A stretch of DNA of 64,000 nt from assembly GCA_965233625.1 (NCBI GenBank), contig OZ247499.1, positions 992,001 through 1,056,000 on the forward strand, in the 5' to 3' direction. The translations under genes and the position numbers were made by a program. Origin of the DNA: G965233625 sp965233625. Its GTDB lineage: Bacteria; Planctomycetota; Planctomycetia; Pirellulales; Pirellulaceae. Shown here piece by piece: positions 18,317 through 26,714 of this stretch (the stretch's first letter is position 1; each line of letters starts with the position of its first letter). The notes beneath the pieces were generated by a model. That model was not told where the DNA came from and did no database searches. It worked only from the letters and a program-made list of their open reading frames with translations.

Positions 18317-18739
18317 CTAAGGCATGACGAAGGGTTTCAGCTTTGCTGCAATTTCGGCTGGGATGGGCGTGGATACGGGCTTCTCGCCGTGTTGCAGATA
18401 ACAGCAGACAGCGGTCAACTTACCTGCTGCAAGCTTTTCACCCTCGCGGCTGACCTCCACCAGATAGGTCACGCTCTTACTACCCAGGCGTTCGATCTGC
18501 AGCGTTAAGGTAAGCACATCTTCAAACCGCGCAGCGCCCTGATAGTCGCAACTGGCATGGACGCGGGGCCAGCTTAATGCTCGACCTTCGTGCGAGGTGA
18601 AGACGCTTAGACCGAGTGAGCGAAGAAACTCATGCTCGGCCGCTTCCATAAAGGTGAAGTAGGTAGAGAAATGGGCGATGCCTGCCGCATCGGTATCACG
18701 GAATTCTACGCGCCGCGTGGTGGTGAACTGTTCAGACAT
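18317..18739 (-). CDS. Acyl-CoA thioesterase, 4HBT/YbgC-like hotdog fold
   Basis: A 140-residue hotdog-fold enzyme. The N-terminal VEFRDTDAAGIAHFSTYFTF contains the catalytic Asp region of 4-hydroxybenzoyl-CoA thioesterase/YbgC proteins, followed by the long helix MEAAEHEFLRSLGL and strands ALSWPRVHASCDYQ and VTYLVEVSREGEKLA. It hydrolyses acyl-CoA thioesters; the chain preference is unknown. The upstream MBL hydrolase gene is 8 bp away on the same strand, so they probably share a transcript. Confidence 0.88.
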   Translation of the reverse strand: MSEQFTTTRRVEFRDTDAAGIAHFSTYFTFMEAAEHEFLRSLGLSVFTSHEGRALSWPRVHASCDYQGAARFEDVLTLTLQIERLGSKSVTYLVEVSREGEKLAAGKLTAVCCYLQHGEKPVSTPIPAEIAAKLKPFVMP

Positions 18740-18747
18740 AAAGCGGT

Positions 18748-19488
18748 TTAGAATTCGATCTCAAAGTTGTCTTCAGCAATGGTGACGTCGGGAACCAGCT
18801 TCCGCGCGGCGGCAATGTCTATCGGATCGTCGCTGTCGTTCAAAGGATTGAAGTGCGTGAGCAACAAACGCTTCACGCCGGCTGCGGCGGCGACCTGGGC
18901 GACGGGTGTCGTGCAGCTATGCCCGGTCAATTCAGCAAACCGTTCTTTGCCATCAGCCATGTGGCATTCGTGGATCAGTACATCCACACCGCGGATCGCC
19001 TCGATGTAAGCTGCGTCTGCTTTCGCCGTTGTATCCGTCACGTAAGCCAGCGAGCGATCTGGCCAATCGAGCCGGAAGCCAACGCTGCCGCCAGGATGCG
19101 AAAGCGGGAAGTGCGTCAGCTTGCCATCGCCCGGCAACGCGAACGCCGGCTGCAACTCTCGGGTGTCGAAGGGCGGATCGACGGGGAACAACAGTTCGTG
19201 AAACAGGTTTTGGGTCACGGCGGCAAGTTTGGCGGGTTCGCCGTGAACAGTCACACGATCCAGCGGGTGGCGGTGCAACACATCAAACAGCGTTGTCAGA
19301 CCAAAGACGTGGTCCAGATGCGCATGGCTCAGGAAGATATCCAGCGAATCTGTTTGCAGATGCGGCCCGGCGCGGTAGAGCCCGGTTCCTGCGTCGAGCA
19401 TCAGCCCGATTTCGGGCAGGAGAATGCTCATCGTCTGGCGCCGGTCGTTGGGCCGGTATCCGCCAGTTCCCAGAAAAATCAGCTTCAT
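18748..19488 (-). CDS. MBL-fold metallohydrolase (RNase Z-like)
   Basis: A 246-residue metallo-beta-lactamase-fold hydrolase. The signature HAHLDH in FLSHAHLDHVFGL gives the di-zinc site. Further ligands fit SHPGGSVGF, YVTDTTAK (Asp), HECHMADG and the final LLLTHFNP. The opening MKLIFLGTGG is shared with RNase Z and related phosphodiesterases. Whether it trims tRNA 3' ends or has another phosphodiester or lactone substrate cannot be decided here. The exosite arm of classical RNase Z is not evident. Confidence 0.87.
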   Translation of the reverse strand: MKLIFLGTGGYRPNDRRQTMSILLPEIGLMLDAGTGLYRAGPHLQTDSLDIFLSHAHLDHVFGLTTLFDVLHRHPLDRVTVHGEPAKLAAVTQNLFHELLFPVDPPFDTRELQPAFALPGDGKLTHFPLSHPGGSVGFRLDWPDRSLAYVTDTTAKADAAYIEAIRGVDVLIHECHMADGKERFAELTGHSCTTPVAQVAAAAGVKRLLLTHFNPLNDSDDPIDIAAARKLVPDVTIAEDNFEIEF

Positions 19489-19563
19489 AACACGCCCTAC
19501 ACCGGGACGTCATCTCCGGCCTCTGGCATTGGATGAATTTGCGATACGGATTGCGTGCTTCCA

Positions 19564-19680
19564 TCATACTTCAAGACAGCCAGCCGTCATACTGCCAGAC
19601 TGGCCGCAGCAGCGAGTCTTTTGTACTCCGCGGCAGTCGCCTTTGCAGCGTGCACCGTTGCAGTCACAATCGCACTTCAT
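19564..19680 (-). CDS. Tiny cysteine-rich protein (38 residues)
   Basis: A short reading frame from ATG 19680 to TGA 19566-19564. The product begins MKCDCDCNGARCKGDC and continues GVQKTRCCGQSG; it holds eight cysteines (3, 5, 7, 12, 16, 24, 25, 35). A strong GGGAGA ribosome site lies nine bases before the ATG. CxCxC spacing and the high cysteine content suggest a metallothionein-like or zinc/iron-sulfur-binding peptide; this is inference from composition only. It sits alone in the 317-bp gap between the MBL hydrolase (minus) and the SDR (plus). No homologue is recalled. Confidence 0.55.
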   Translation of the reverse strand: MKCDCDCNGARCKGDCRGVQKTRCCGQSGSMTAGCLEV

Positions 19681-19805
19681 AATAAATGTCTCCCTGCGTG
19701 AGATGAGAAATGTCTAAACACATTGAACGCGAGTCCTTGTGAGGGCATAGCAAAGACAATAACGCAGAATTGTGTGCAACCAGACTCCAATCAGAAAGAG
19801 GAACC

Positions 19806-20537
19806 ATGTCTTTAACAGGAACCAACGCCGTAGTAACCGGCGGCGGCACAGGAATCGGTTTAGGCGCCGCAATGGCACTGGCGAAGCTTGGTTGCCGTGT
19901 CGCCATCGGCGGCCGGCGGGAAGAGAAACTACGCGAGGCAGCCGCTACTTTTGAAGGTGAACCCGCAATCGAGTGCCATGCGCTGGATGTGGCTGACCGG
20001 GAAAGTGTCGATGCGTTTTTCGCCTGGGCCGGGGAGACACTTGGCGATATCGATATCCTGGTGAATTCGGCCGGCTTAAATATCCCTAACCGCAGCATGG
20101 CGGATATGGAGCCCGCACAGTGGGATCAGGTTCTGGCCGTCAATGCCACGGGAGCCTACAACTGCATGCACGCTGTGCTGCCTGGCATGCGCAAACGCGG
20201 CGATGGGCTGATTATCAACATCTCATCCGTCGCGGGTAAACGTGCGCTGGAACTGGGCGGCGTGGCCTATTGCGCCTCGAAGTTCGCGATGACGGCGCTG
20301 GGCACATGCGTTAACAACGAAGCCGCCCGCGATGGCGTGCGGGTCACGAGCATTTATCCCGGCGAGGTGAACACTCCGATTCTGGAAAACCGGCCGGCGC
20401 CCGTCAGCGAAGAGCGTAAGGCGGCGATGCTTCAGCCTGAAGACGTGGGCGCCGTGGTCGCCACGATCGCAATGTTGCCGCCCCGCGCCAATGTGGCGGA
20501 ACTGGTGATCAAGCCGACGGTGCAGGAATACTGCTAA
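19806..20537 (+). CDS. Short-chain dehydrogenase/reductase
   Basis: A 243-residue classical SDR. The cofactor motif is VVTGGGTGIGLG (TGxxxGIG), followed by GGRREEKL, where the arginines suggest NADP(H). LVNSAG replaces the usual NNAG motif, the catalytic serine is in IINISSVAG, and Y-x3-K is YCASKFA. The product resembles oxidoreductases acting on sugars or short hydroxyacids, but the substrate cannot be told. An upstream in-frame TTG at 19770 was rejected because AGAGGA sits just before the ATG at 19806. Confidence 0.92.
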   Translation: MSLTGTNAVVTGGGTGIGLGAAMALAKLGCRVAIGGRREEKLREAAATFEGEPAIECHALDVADRESVDAFFAWAGETLGDIDILVNSAGLNIPNRSMADMEPAQWDQVLAVNATGAYNCMHAVLPGMRKRGDGLIINISSVAGKRALELGGVAYCASKFAMTALGTCVNNEAARDGVRVTSIYPGEVNTPILENRPAPVSEERKAAMLQPEDVGAVVATIAMLPPRANVAELVIKPTVQEYC

Positions 20538-20623
20538 TTGCTGTGTGGCCGTTGCAGACCGCACAGGCAGACTTCCTACGTAACCGGCAAAGTTTAGCGA
20601 CGGCATGATCCGATTCAGGAGAT

Positions 20624-21190
20624 ATGCCTTTGTTTCAAACCATCACCTGCCTAAGCAAAGATGCGGCGGTACTGCGTACCCGCCGCTACGGCGTGATTGA
20701 AATGCTAGACGGTAAGCTGGCGGGCGTGCATCTTCGCCCCTGGCCAAAGTTGATCTCGGCCGCGGAAATTTGGCTGTTTGATAACCGTTATCACAGCCGG
20801 ACACCCGGCGACCGCTGCCTGCTGTACTACAACGAACCGCTCAGCTGCCCTGGCTACATGACGCTTAAATATGTCGTGTCCTCTTTCGGCGCCCGGTTGA
20901 AGACATTCCGCGGCGCGCTGGTCGTGCTGGACGAGATCGCCCGCATCAAACAGATCAACGCCACTGTCTGCGAAGCGTGGAACACGCGGATTACAGAACG
21001 GTTGCTGACGCGCTGGGGATGGGAGCGGCATGTGCTGCAAAGCAGACACCGACACTACATTAAACGCTTCTATGGCGACTATCCTGCTCCCGCAGAAGCC
21101 TACCGCTTGTGTGGGTTTGACGATGCGAAGGCGAATCGCGATTTCCAGCGCAAAATGGACCGCATCGCCCAGCAGCAGACCGTTGCTTAG
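20624..21190 (+). CDS. Conserved-looking protein of unknown function
   Basis: I do not recognise this 188-residue protein. It has no signal peptide or membrane segment. Sequence features are an N-terminal beta-rich half (RRYGVIEMLDGKLAGVHLRPW, interrupted after W, then PGDRCLLYYNEPLSCPGYMTLKYV) and a C-terminal helical half. That half contains the basic, aromatic block RWGWERHVLQSRHRHYIKRFYGDYP, here described in two parts around HVLQ. The basic block may bind nucleic acid or phosphate; this is a guess. Codon use matches its neighbours. Its stop overlaps the stop of the convergent trpD gene by four bases. Confidence 0.7.
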   Translation: MPLFQTITCLSKDAAVLRTRRYGVIEMLDGKLAGVHLRPWPKLISAAEIWLFDNRYHSRTPGDRCLLYYNEPLSCPGYMTLKYVVSSFGARLKTFRGALVVLDEIARIKQINATVCEAWNTRITERLLTRWGWERHVLQSRHRHYIKRFYGDYPAPAEAYRLCGFDDAKANRDFQRKMDRIAQQQTVA

Positions 21191-22197
21191 GTGTGGCTGA
21201 GCGTCGCGAGTTTTTCTAATAGTTCGCCAGCGGCACCGGAATCGATCGCCCGCGCAGCATCGCTGGCCGCAGATTGCAGCGTTGAGGCGGCGCCGGCGAT
21301 GAAAATGGCCGCTGCGGCGTTGGCAACCGTGATGTCGCGTGCCGAACCAGCGCGGCCCGCTAGAACGTCGCGGATGATCGCGGCGCTTTCACCCGGAGTT
21401 TCCGCCAGCAGATGCTCACGGGGCGATTCATGCAGGCCGAAGTCTTCCGGCTTCCAGGTGGTTTCCGTAACTTCGCCGTCTTTAATTTCGCTGACCAGTG
21501 TGCGGCCGCTCATCGTCACTTCGCCCAGCCCGTCTTCGCCACAGATGACGACGGCCCGGACCGCGCCAAGTTTGGCGAGGGCGGCAGCCATTTTTTCACG
21601 GATGGCGGGATTACCGACGCCCAGCACCTGATAGCCGGCGCCGGCTGGGTTACACAGCGGCCCCAGCAGGTTGAAGATTGTACGCACGCCCAGATCCCGC
21701 CGGACCTGCGCCACGTGCTTCATCGAAGGATGCATCAGCGGCGCGAAGCAGAAACACACGCCCAGCTCTTCCAGGCAACGCTCTACGGTTTCCGTAGAAG
21801 CTTCGATATTCACGCCCAGTTCCGCCAACGCGTCGGCCGAGCCAGTTTTGCTGGTGACTTTCCGGTTGCCGTGCTTAGCAATGGACACACCGGCAGCGGC
21901 GGCGGTGATGGCTGCAGCCGTGCTGATGTTGAAGGTGCCCGTTCCGCCGCCACCAGTGCCGCAGGTATCGACCAGTGGCTGGCGGGTGGAGCGGATCTTC
22001 TGCATGTGCTGCCGCAACGACGCGGCGGCGCCGGCAATTTCGTCCACCGCTTCGCCCTTTTCTGCCAGCGCGAGCAGCAGGGAGGATATCTGCACGTTCG
22101 AGACTTCGCCACGCATGATGGCGTTCATCACGTCCGTCATCACCTCCGCTTCAAGATCTTCGCCTGCCTGTACGCGGCCGATTATCTGATCAATCAT
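21187..22197 (-). CDS. trpD: Anthranilate phosphoribosyltransferase
   Basis: Second step of tryptophan synthesis: anthranilate plus PRPP gives phosphoribosyl-anthranilate. The 336-residue protein has the PRPP-binding loop DTCGTGGGGTGTFNIST and the KHGNRKVTSKTGSADAL motif for anthranilate and metal. GVCFCFAPLMHPSMKHV and FNLLGPLCNPAGA follow. Start is the ATG at 22197, overlapping the end of the upstream methyltransferase gene by eight bases, so translational coupling is likely. No other trp gene is in the window. Confidence 0.95.
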   Translation of the reverse strand: MIDQIIGRVQAGEDLEAEVMTDVMNAIMRGEVSNVQISSLLLALAEKGEAVDEIAGAAASLRQHMQKIRSTRQPLVDTCGTGGGGTGTFNISTAAAITAAAAGVSIAKHGNRKVTSKTGSADALAELGVNIEASTETVERCLEELGVCFCFAPLMHPSMKHVAQVRRDLGVRTIFNLLGPLCNPAGAGYQVLGVGNPAIREKMAAALAKLGAVRAVVICGEDGLGEVTMSGRTLVSEIKDGEVTETTWKPEDFGLHESPREHLLAETPGESAAIIRDVLAGRAGSARDITVANAAAAIFIAGAASTLQSAASDAARAIDSGAAGELLEKLATLSHT

Positions 22198-23116
22198 TCT
22201 GCTTTTTCTTCTGTTTCTTGCGGGGCGAAGTTTTGCGAGACGGTTTCTCACCCAGGCGGCGCCCGTTGGCGGTGGACGGGGCACTGACGGTTGGCTCGGC
22301 AGAGCCTTCCAGCGGATCGCCGTTATTGACTTTCTTCAGACGTTCGCGGACCTGCTTGGCGTAATCTTTGGAAAGCTCAAAGCTGACATAATTCCGCCCC
22401 AGCTTTTTGGCCACGGCAAGCGTGGTGCCACTGCCTGCGAACGGATCAAGAATCGTGTCGCCTTCGTGACTGCTGACGCGGATGATCCGCGCGAGCAACT
22501 GTTCGGGCATCTGGCAGCCATGCCAGCCCGCGCGCTCTTTGAAGGTGCCCGCTACGCGCGGGAAGTACCAGGTGTCTTCGTCCGCTTGAAAGCCCTCCGG
22601 CAGATCCTGCGGCCGCAAGATCCAGGTATCATCCGGCAGCCGTCCCTTGGGGTTTGCACGGCTGTCTGCGTACACCAGTTGCCGGGCGCTGGGCACCCGG
22701 ACGGCTTCGTCGTTGAAGGTGAAGTCGTTGGGGTCCTTCACCATGTGAAAGATATGGGCGTGCGAACGGTTGAACTTGAATTTGCAGTTCACGCCGAAGG
22801 TGTAGTACCAGACCACCCAGCTACGGCAATGCAACTGATGCTCGCGCTGCATGAGCACTTTCAGTTCCGCCGCGTACTCATCGCCAATCGCCAGCCAGAA
22901 GGCGCCGTTGGGTTTCAGGGCACGGACGGTTTCGCCAATCCAGTCGCTGCACCAGGCGAGATAGCGGTCGCTTTCCAGCTTGTCCTGATAGACATCGTAA
23001 TCGTAGCCGATGTTGAACGGCGGATCAGCGAACGCCAGATCGATCTCGCCATCGGGCAGTTTCTGCATGCCCTTCAGACAGTCGCCCGCATGGACCACAT
23101 TCTTTTTTAACGCCAC
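22190..23116 (-). CDS. DNA methyltransferase, beta class (N6-adenine or N4-cytosine)
   Basis: A 308-residue SAM-dependent DNA modification enzyme. Motif IV, ADPPFNIGYDYD, comes first and the SAM-binding motif I, DPFAGSGTTLAVAKKLG, comes near the C-terminus; this order defines the beta class, to which CcrM belongs. The very basic tail (KKQKKKQND) may help DNA binding. No restriction endonuclease gene is beside it, so it looks like an orphan regulator-type enzyme. The start is uncertain: GTG at 23116 has GGAG seven bases upstream, while a TTG at 23155 would add 13 residues. It overlaps trpD. Confidence 0.88.
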   Translation of the reverse strand: MALKKNVVHAGDCLKGMQKLPDGEIDLAFADPPFNIGYDYDVYQDKLESDRYLAWCSDWIGETVRALKPNGAFWLAIGDEYAAELKVLMQREHQLHCRSWVVWYYTFGVNCKFKFNRSHAHIFHMVKDPNDFTFNDEAVRVPSARQLVYADSRANPKGRLPDDTWILRPQDLPEGFQADEDTWYFPRVAGTFKERAGWHGCQMPEQLLARIIRVSSHEGDTILDPFAGSGTTLAVAKKLGRNYVSFELSKDYAKQVRERLKKVNNGDPLEGSAEPTVSAPSTANGRRLGEKPSRKTSPRKKQKKKQND

Positions 23117-23216
23117 AAAGCCACTCCGCTGGGCACGATCGCCGGGTTCACTCAACCCCGGTCATCGTAGCGCAGGCGGTGGCCATCATCAAGGCGGCAG
23201 GGGATAATGCGGCGCC

Positions 23217-23588
23217 TTAGTCGTACAGCGCGTCGTTGTAGCGCCGTCCGCGACGGCGGCGGGCGGTGCGTCGCGTGACTTCATCACCTTCAACAAACCA
23301 GTAACCTGCCAGCATCTTGTAGAAGAACAGGATCACAAAGGCGCCGGCAATCGCACACAGGAAGCCAACGGGGCTGATGGGCGTTACCTTCAGGCCGTCG
23401 TAGAAATAGGTCAGCACGCCGCAGCCGATCACGGTTCCGCCGATGCCCATGCCCATGGTCGCCAGTGCTCCGCCGGGATCACGCCCCGGCATCACGGCTT
23501 TGGCGCACAGGCCGGTGATTGTGCCGAACCCGACCCAGATCAAAAAGAGTTCAGCCCACTGCTGAATCTGATCCGCATATTGTCCCAT
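23217..23588 (-). CDS. Small membrane protein, GlsB/YeaQ-like
   Basis: A 123-residue protein with three hydrophobic segments, near 10-30 (AELFLIWVGFGTITGLCAKA), 40-60 (GALATMGMGIGGTVIGCGVL) and 72-93 (PVGFLCAIAGAFVILFFYKM), and a very basic C-terminus (RRTARRRRGRRY). The glycine-rich segments separated by PGRDPGG resemble the transglycosylase-associated GlsB/YeaQ/YmgE family, whose function is unclear and often stress-linked. The start at 23588 was chosen because GGGAAGGGA precedes it; an upstream extension is possible but lacks a ribosome site. Confidence 0.7.
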   Translation of the reverse strand: MGQYADQIQQWAELFLIWVGFGTITGLCAKAVMPGRDPGGALATMGMGIGGTVIGCGVLTYFYDGLKVTPISPVGFLCAIAGAFVILFFYKMLAGYWFVEGDEVTRRTARRRRGRRYNDALYD

Positions 23589-23869
23589 TTTTTCATCCCT
23601 TCCCGGCAAGTCACCGCGTACATTAAGTCCGCTGCAACTTGCGTGAATCTCCATATTCAAGTGACGCCGCATCCGCGGACGCATTCCATTGACGGTAACT
23701 TTCGCCGTTTGTGGGAAATGAGGCAAGGCGAGTTTTTTTGCGAATCAAGCTGACGAGTGGTTTGAACAAGTCGACCACCCAAAACGGCCGGGTAAATGGT
23801 TTCCTAAACTATGTCGTAACAACCCAACTGGACCGATTGAAGATTTTACTTTTGCAGTGAGTTATTACC

Positions 23870-24073
23870 GTGACCGCCTTTCCAGAAGAATTAGCGATAA
23901 ATAGCCTCAAGGGTTTGTTATTCGAGTGCGACCGTGGTTACATGACAACACAACGAGCCCTCGAAGTACTGAAGGAAGAATCCGGGAAGGACTTCGGAAT
24001 GGATATTGACGCGTGGGATAAATGGGTCAAGCAACGGATGCAAGAGAGGTTTGACAAGTATGGATCAGAGTAG
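23870..24073 (+). CDS. Small acidic protein of unknown function (67 residues)
   Basis: Starts at GTG 23870. The product is soluble, helical and charged. The C-terminal part (KDFGMDIDAWDKWVKQRM) resembles the FGxDxxxWxxW segment seen at the end of many planctomycete HEAT-repeat and related proteins, so it may be a stand-alone version of that element. Composition is more AT-rich than its neighbours. No clear Shine-Dalgarno sequence is present, which limits confidence. Confidence 0.5.
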   Translation: MTAFPEELAINSLKGLLFECDRGYMTTQRALEVLKEESGKDFGMDIDAWDKWVKQRMQERFDKYGSE

Positions 24074-24126
24074 TGATATTCGACACTGAGAGATTCGCAC
24101 GAACAGTCCTTGTCAAACTCCGACGA

Positions 24127-24999
24127 TCACTCCAGAAACGGACTTCCGGCCGTCGTGGCTGGCTGATTGTCATTGAACCGCTTGCCTGCCACGCGATAAA
24201 GATGTTGCACCACGGCGCGTTCTGGTTCGTCTTCAAATTCAAACATGGTTTTTGATAACGGGCGGAAATAGCCGTAGGCGCGGAGGCGTTTTAGTTCGTT
24301 CCGCAGCATGTCCCGCCGGCCGGTGCTGGCGTCCATCAGAAAATGGGTCCAGAGCCAGGCTTCGGCGTAATCCAGACGCGTCATCTTCAGCGGATTGGTC
24401 ACGTTTTCCAGCCGCGGCATATTCGGATGCCATCGTCCCGCCTGATGCAGTTCCAGCAGCAACTTCAGGTGCTCCTGGTTCACGCCAGCGGCGCCGCGAC
24501 CCGGCTCGTAGTATTCTGCAAGCCCTTCGTCCAGCCATAGCGGCATGTTCGGGGCTGTGGCGTGCAGATAACCGTGGGCCACTTCGTGCCTGAGGTCTTC
24601 GGCAACGCGGTCGCCCCAGAAGGCATACACGGAAAGGGTGGTGTCCCGCTCGACAAAAAAGGCACGACGCGGCGGTAGATCCGGGTAGTGCAGCAGCATG
24701 TAGCTGGAATACGCTTCCCGCGAATCGAAGAGATAAATATTGACGGGTTCGCCGGCTAAAGGCAGGGCGAGCGCTTCGGCGATGTCGCGGCGCTGGGCAA
24801 CGACTTCTTCGATCAGGCGATGATGGGGCGGCAGCTCGAAATCGCTGTGCACCACCAGTTGATCACGTTCAAGCAGATGCCCACCCGGCAGACGCGACGC
24901 GCCTTCCTTCTCAATGGCACAACCCGCGATCACGGTCGCCAACAATAACGCCGCGATAGGGATCGTGAGAAGCCCTGGCGCCCTTGCCCTCTCTCGCAT
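24127..24999 (-). CDS. Lipoprotein zinc metallopeptidase-like protein
   Basis: A 290-residue outer- or inner-membrane lipoprotein. The hydrophobic leader ends in the lipobox VIAGC with acylated C27. A gluzincin-type site is visible: HEVAH (H138, E139, H142) followed about 16 residues later by WLDEGLAEYYE, which supplies the third ligand E158. This spacing is typical of M1/M61-like and DUF1570-like peptidases. It therefore probably cleaves peptides in the envelope; the substrate is unknown. The start at 24999 is preceded by AAGGGG at a good distance. It ends 53 bp from the convergent small protein gene. Confidence 0.82.
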   Translation of the reverse strand: MRERARAPGLLTIPIAALLLATVIAGCAIEKEGASRLPGGHLLERDQLVVHSDFELPPHHRLIEEVVAQRRDIAEALALPLAGEPVNIYLFDSREAYSSYMLLHYPDLPPRRAFFVERDTTLSVYAFWGDRVAEDLRHEVAHGYLHATAPNMPLWLDEGLAEYYEPGRGAAGVNQEHLKLLLELHQAGRWHPNMPRLENVTNPLKMTRLDYAEAWLWTHFLMDASTGRRDMLRNELKRLRAYGYFRPLSKTMFEFEDEPERAVVQHLYRVAGKRFNDNQPATTAGSPFLE

Positions 25000-25286
25000 G
25001 CATGCCCCTTTGTTTCGCAATAGATTCAAACAGGGCTTCTAGCAAAGTCCGTTAGATTCTGGAACGTCGTTTCTGACGGATCAGAAAAGCTCCCAAACTG
25101 GTCTGGCCCGGGTTCCCGCAATTCGCTACGGTCCCATCGCATTTTGTGCAAACAGACGACTTTTCAAAGCAACGGAATTTCATTCGCAAACTCACCCCGG
25201 TTCAGATCACCGCCCTGTCTGCGGTCACGCTGCATTGCGTGCTGAATGGTTGCGATGCTTTCCATCTGCTCCAGAGGTTTTAGGAA

Positions 25287-26669
25287 ATGAATACCTTTAA
25301 AACTGCTGCTGTCGTGGTGGCGTTGTTAGGCGTCCTCTATGGCGTTTATCTGGTTTTGAATCGTCCAGAGCCGGTCGGCGGCGAAGATGAGTTCCCCAGC
25401 ATTGTCGGCGCAGACAGCACCGACCCGTCGCTGGCGCCGGGTATGATCGACCCCAGCGCGTTGCAGCCTTACGACCCCACAACGGTCACGGCGGGGAACG
25501 AAGCTGCCATGTCACCGGCCATTGCGAGCGGATCGCCTGCGGGTGGACCTCCAAGCAATGCATTTGCGGGACCGGGCGACTTTGCCGCTCCGGGTGATTT
25601 CTCACCGCAGAACCCCTATACACAAAGCGGACCGCCCCCCATGGCGCCGCCCGTAGATCCTGGCGCCGGTCCTCCGATGGGTATTTCTTCTGGTGATGCA
25701 ACGGGTGACGAAATGGCCATTCCACCTGGGATCGAACCTCCACCTGCCGGAGCCTTTACGCCGGCGCCGGAAGCATCCGCCTATCAGGTTGCTCCGCCAG
25801 AAGCTGCCGCCGGACCCGATGTTTCCGCCGGGCCGGAAGCCGGAATGGTAGACGGCCAAGCATCTACCGCAGGCTTTACGCTTTCGGATGACACACCACC
25901 TTTAGAGTCCAAGGCAAGCGTGTACAGCATGCCCACCGACGCGGCAAACAACCAGCCGCCCGCGTCTGTCGGCTCCCCTGCCGACTTCCGAGTAAGCATG
26001 GATACGGCACGCGAGATGGTGAACAACGGCGATTTCGAGAAAGCGTTAGAAACGCTTACCGCACATTACTACGACACCGGCTTGCTGCCTCCGCAGCGTG
26101 AAGAACTGATGTTGTGGCTGAACCTGCTCAGCGCGAAAGTGATCTTCTCCGCCGAACATCACACCGCAGGCAGCCGCCACCAGGTGCAACCGGGCGACTC
26201 GTGGAGCACGATCGCGGAAGCTCATCAGGTGCCCGCCATGCTATTGAGAAATCTCAATGGCGGCAGCCTCGTGCCGCAACCCGGCACGGAAGTCAAAGTG
26301 CTGGACGGACCGTTCCACGCAGAGGTTAACCTGACGCGGAAAACCGTCGCCGTATTTCTCAAGCGCAAGTTCGCCACGGAGTTCAAGGTCGCCAACTCAC
26401 CAGCCGCCGGTATTGCGGAAGGCGGTTATCAGGTGCAGTCCCACCAGCAATGGCCCGTCTACGAGCCGCCGGGTGGCAGCCCTGTGCTGAAGCACTCGCC
26501 GATGAATCCGTACGGAGAATGGCGCCTGGACCTGGGCAAGGGTGTCTCGCTGCACTCGCATGTTCCCACAGCACCCGCGGCTTCCAGCAGCATCGCTCTG
26601 CCCACGCAAGAGGCGAAAGACCTCGCCGCCATTCTTTCCAATGGCTCCAAGGTGGAAGTCAGCTGGTAA
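25287..26669 (+). CDS. LysM protein with degenerate L,D-transpeptidase domain
   Basis: A 460-residue, membrane-anchored envelope protein. One N-terminal transmembrane helix (7-24) is followed by about 200 residues of Pro/Gly/Ala-rich linker, a helical region (235-290), a LysM domain (296-341, VQPGDSWSTIAEAHQV) and a YkuD-like fold (343-459). The first YkuD strands (HAEVNLTRKTVAVFLKRKF) and the NPYGEWRLDLGKGVSLHS segment fit the family. Where active enzymes have HGC-I-R, this protein reads SSSIAL (433-438), so the catalytic cysteine is absent. It is probably a peptidoglycan-binding scaffold rather than an enzyme. Linker and low complexity are as in other planctomycete cell-surface proteins. 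Confidence 0.75.
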   Translation: MNTFKTAAVVVALLGVLYGVYLVLNRPEPVGGEDEFPSIVGADSTDPSLAPGMIDPSALQPYDPTTVTAGNEAAMSPAIASGSPAGGPPSNAFAGPGDFAAPGDFSPQNPYTQSGPPPMAPPVDPGAGPPMGISSGDATGDEMAIPPGIEPPPAGAFTPAPEASAYQVAPPEAAAGPDVSAGPEAGMVDGQASTAGFTLSDDTPPLESKASVYSMPTDAANNQPPASVGSPADFRVSMDTAREMVNNGDFEKALETLTAHYYDTGLLPPQREELMLWLNLLSAKVIFSAEHHTAGSRHQVQPGDSWSTIAEAHQVPAMLLRNLNGGSLVPQPGTEVKVLDGPFHAEVNLTRKTVAVFLKRKFATEFKVANSPAAGIAEGGYQVQSHQQWPVYEPPGGSPVLKHSPMNPYGEWRLDLGKGVSLHSHVPTAPAASSSIALPTQEAKDLAAILSNGSKVEVSW

Positions 26670-26714
26670 CTTACCCGCTGGTTAAACATTCACATCTGCT
26701 TAATGCCTTCGAGT

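Noticed and set aside
25322..25336. A 15-base match (GTTGTTAGGCGTCCT) also found near 32911
   Set aside because: Matches of this length are expected by chance in a 64-kb comparison; flanking bases differ and no element boundaries were seen.
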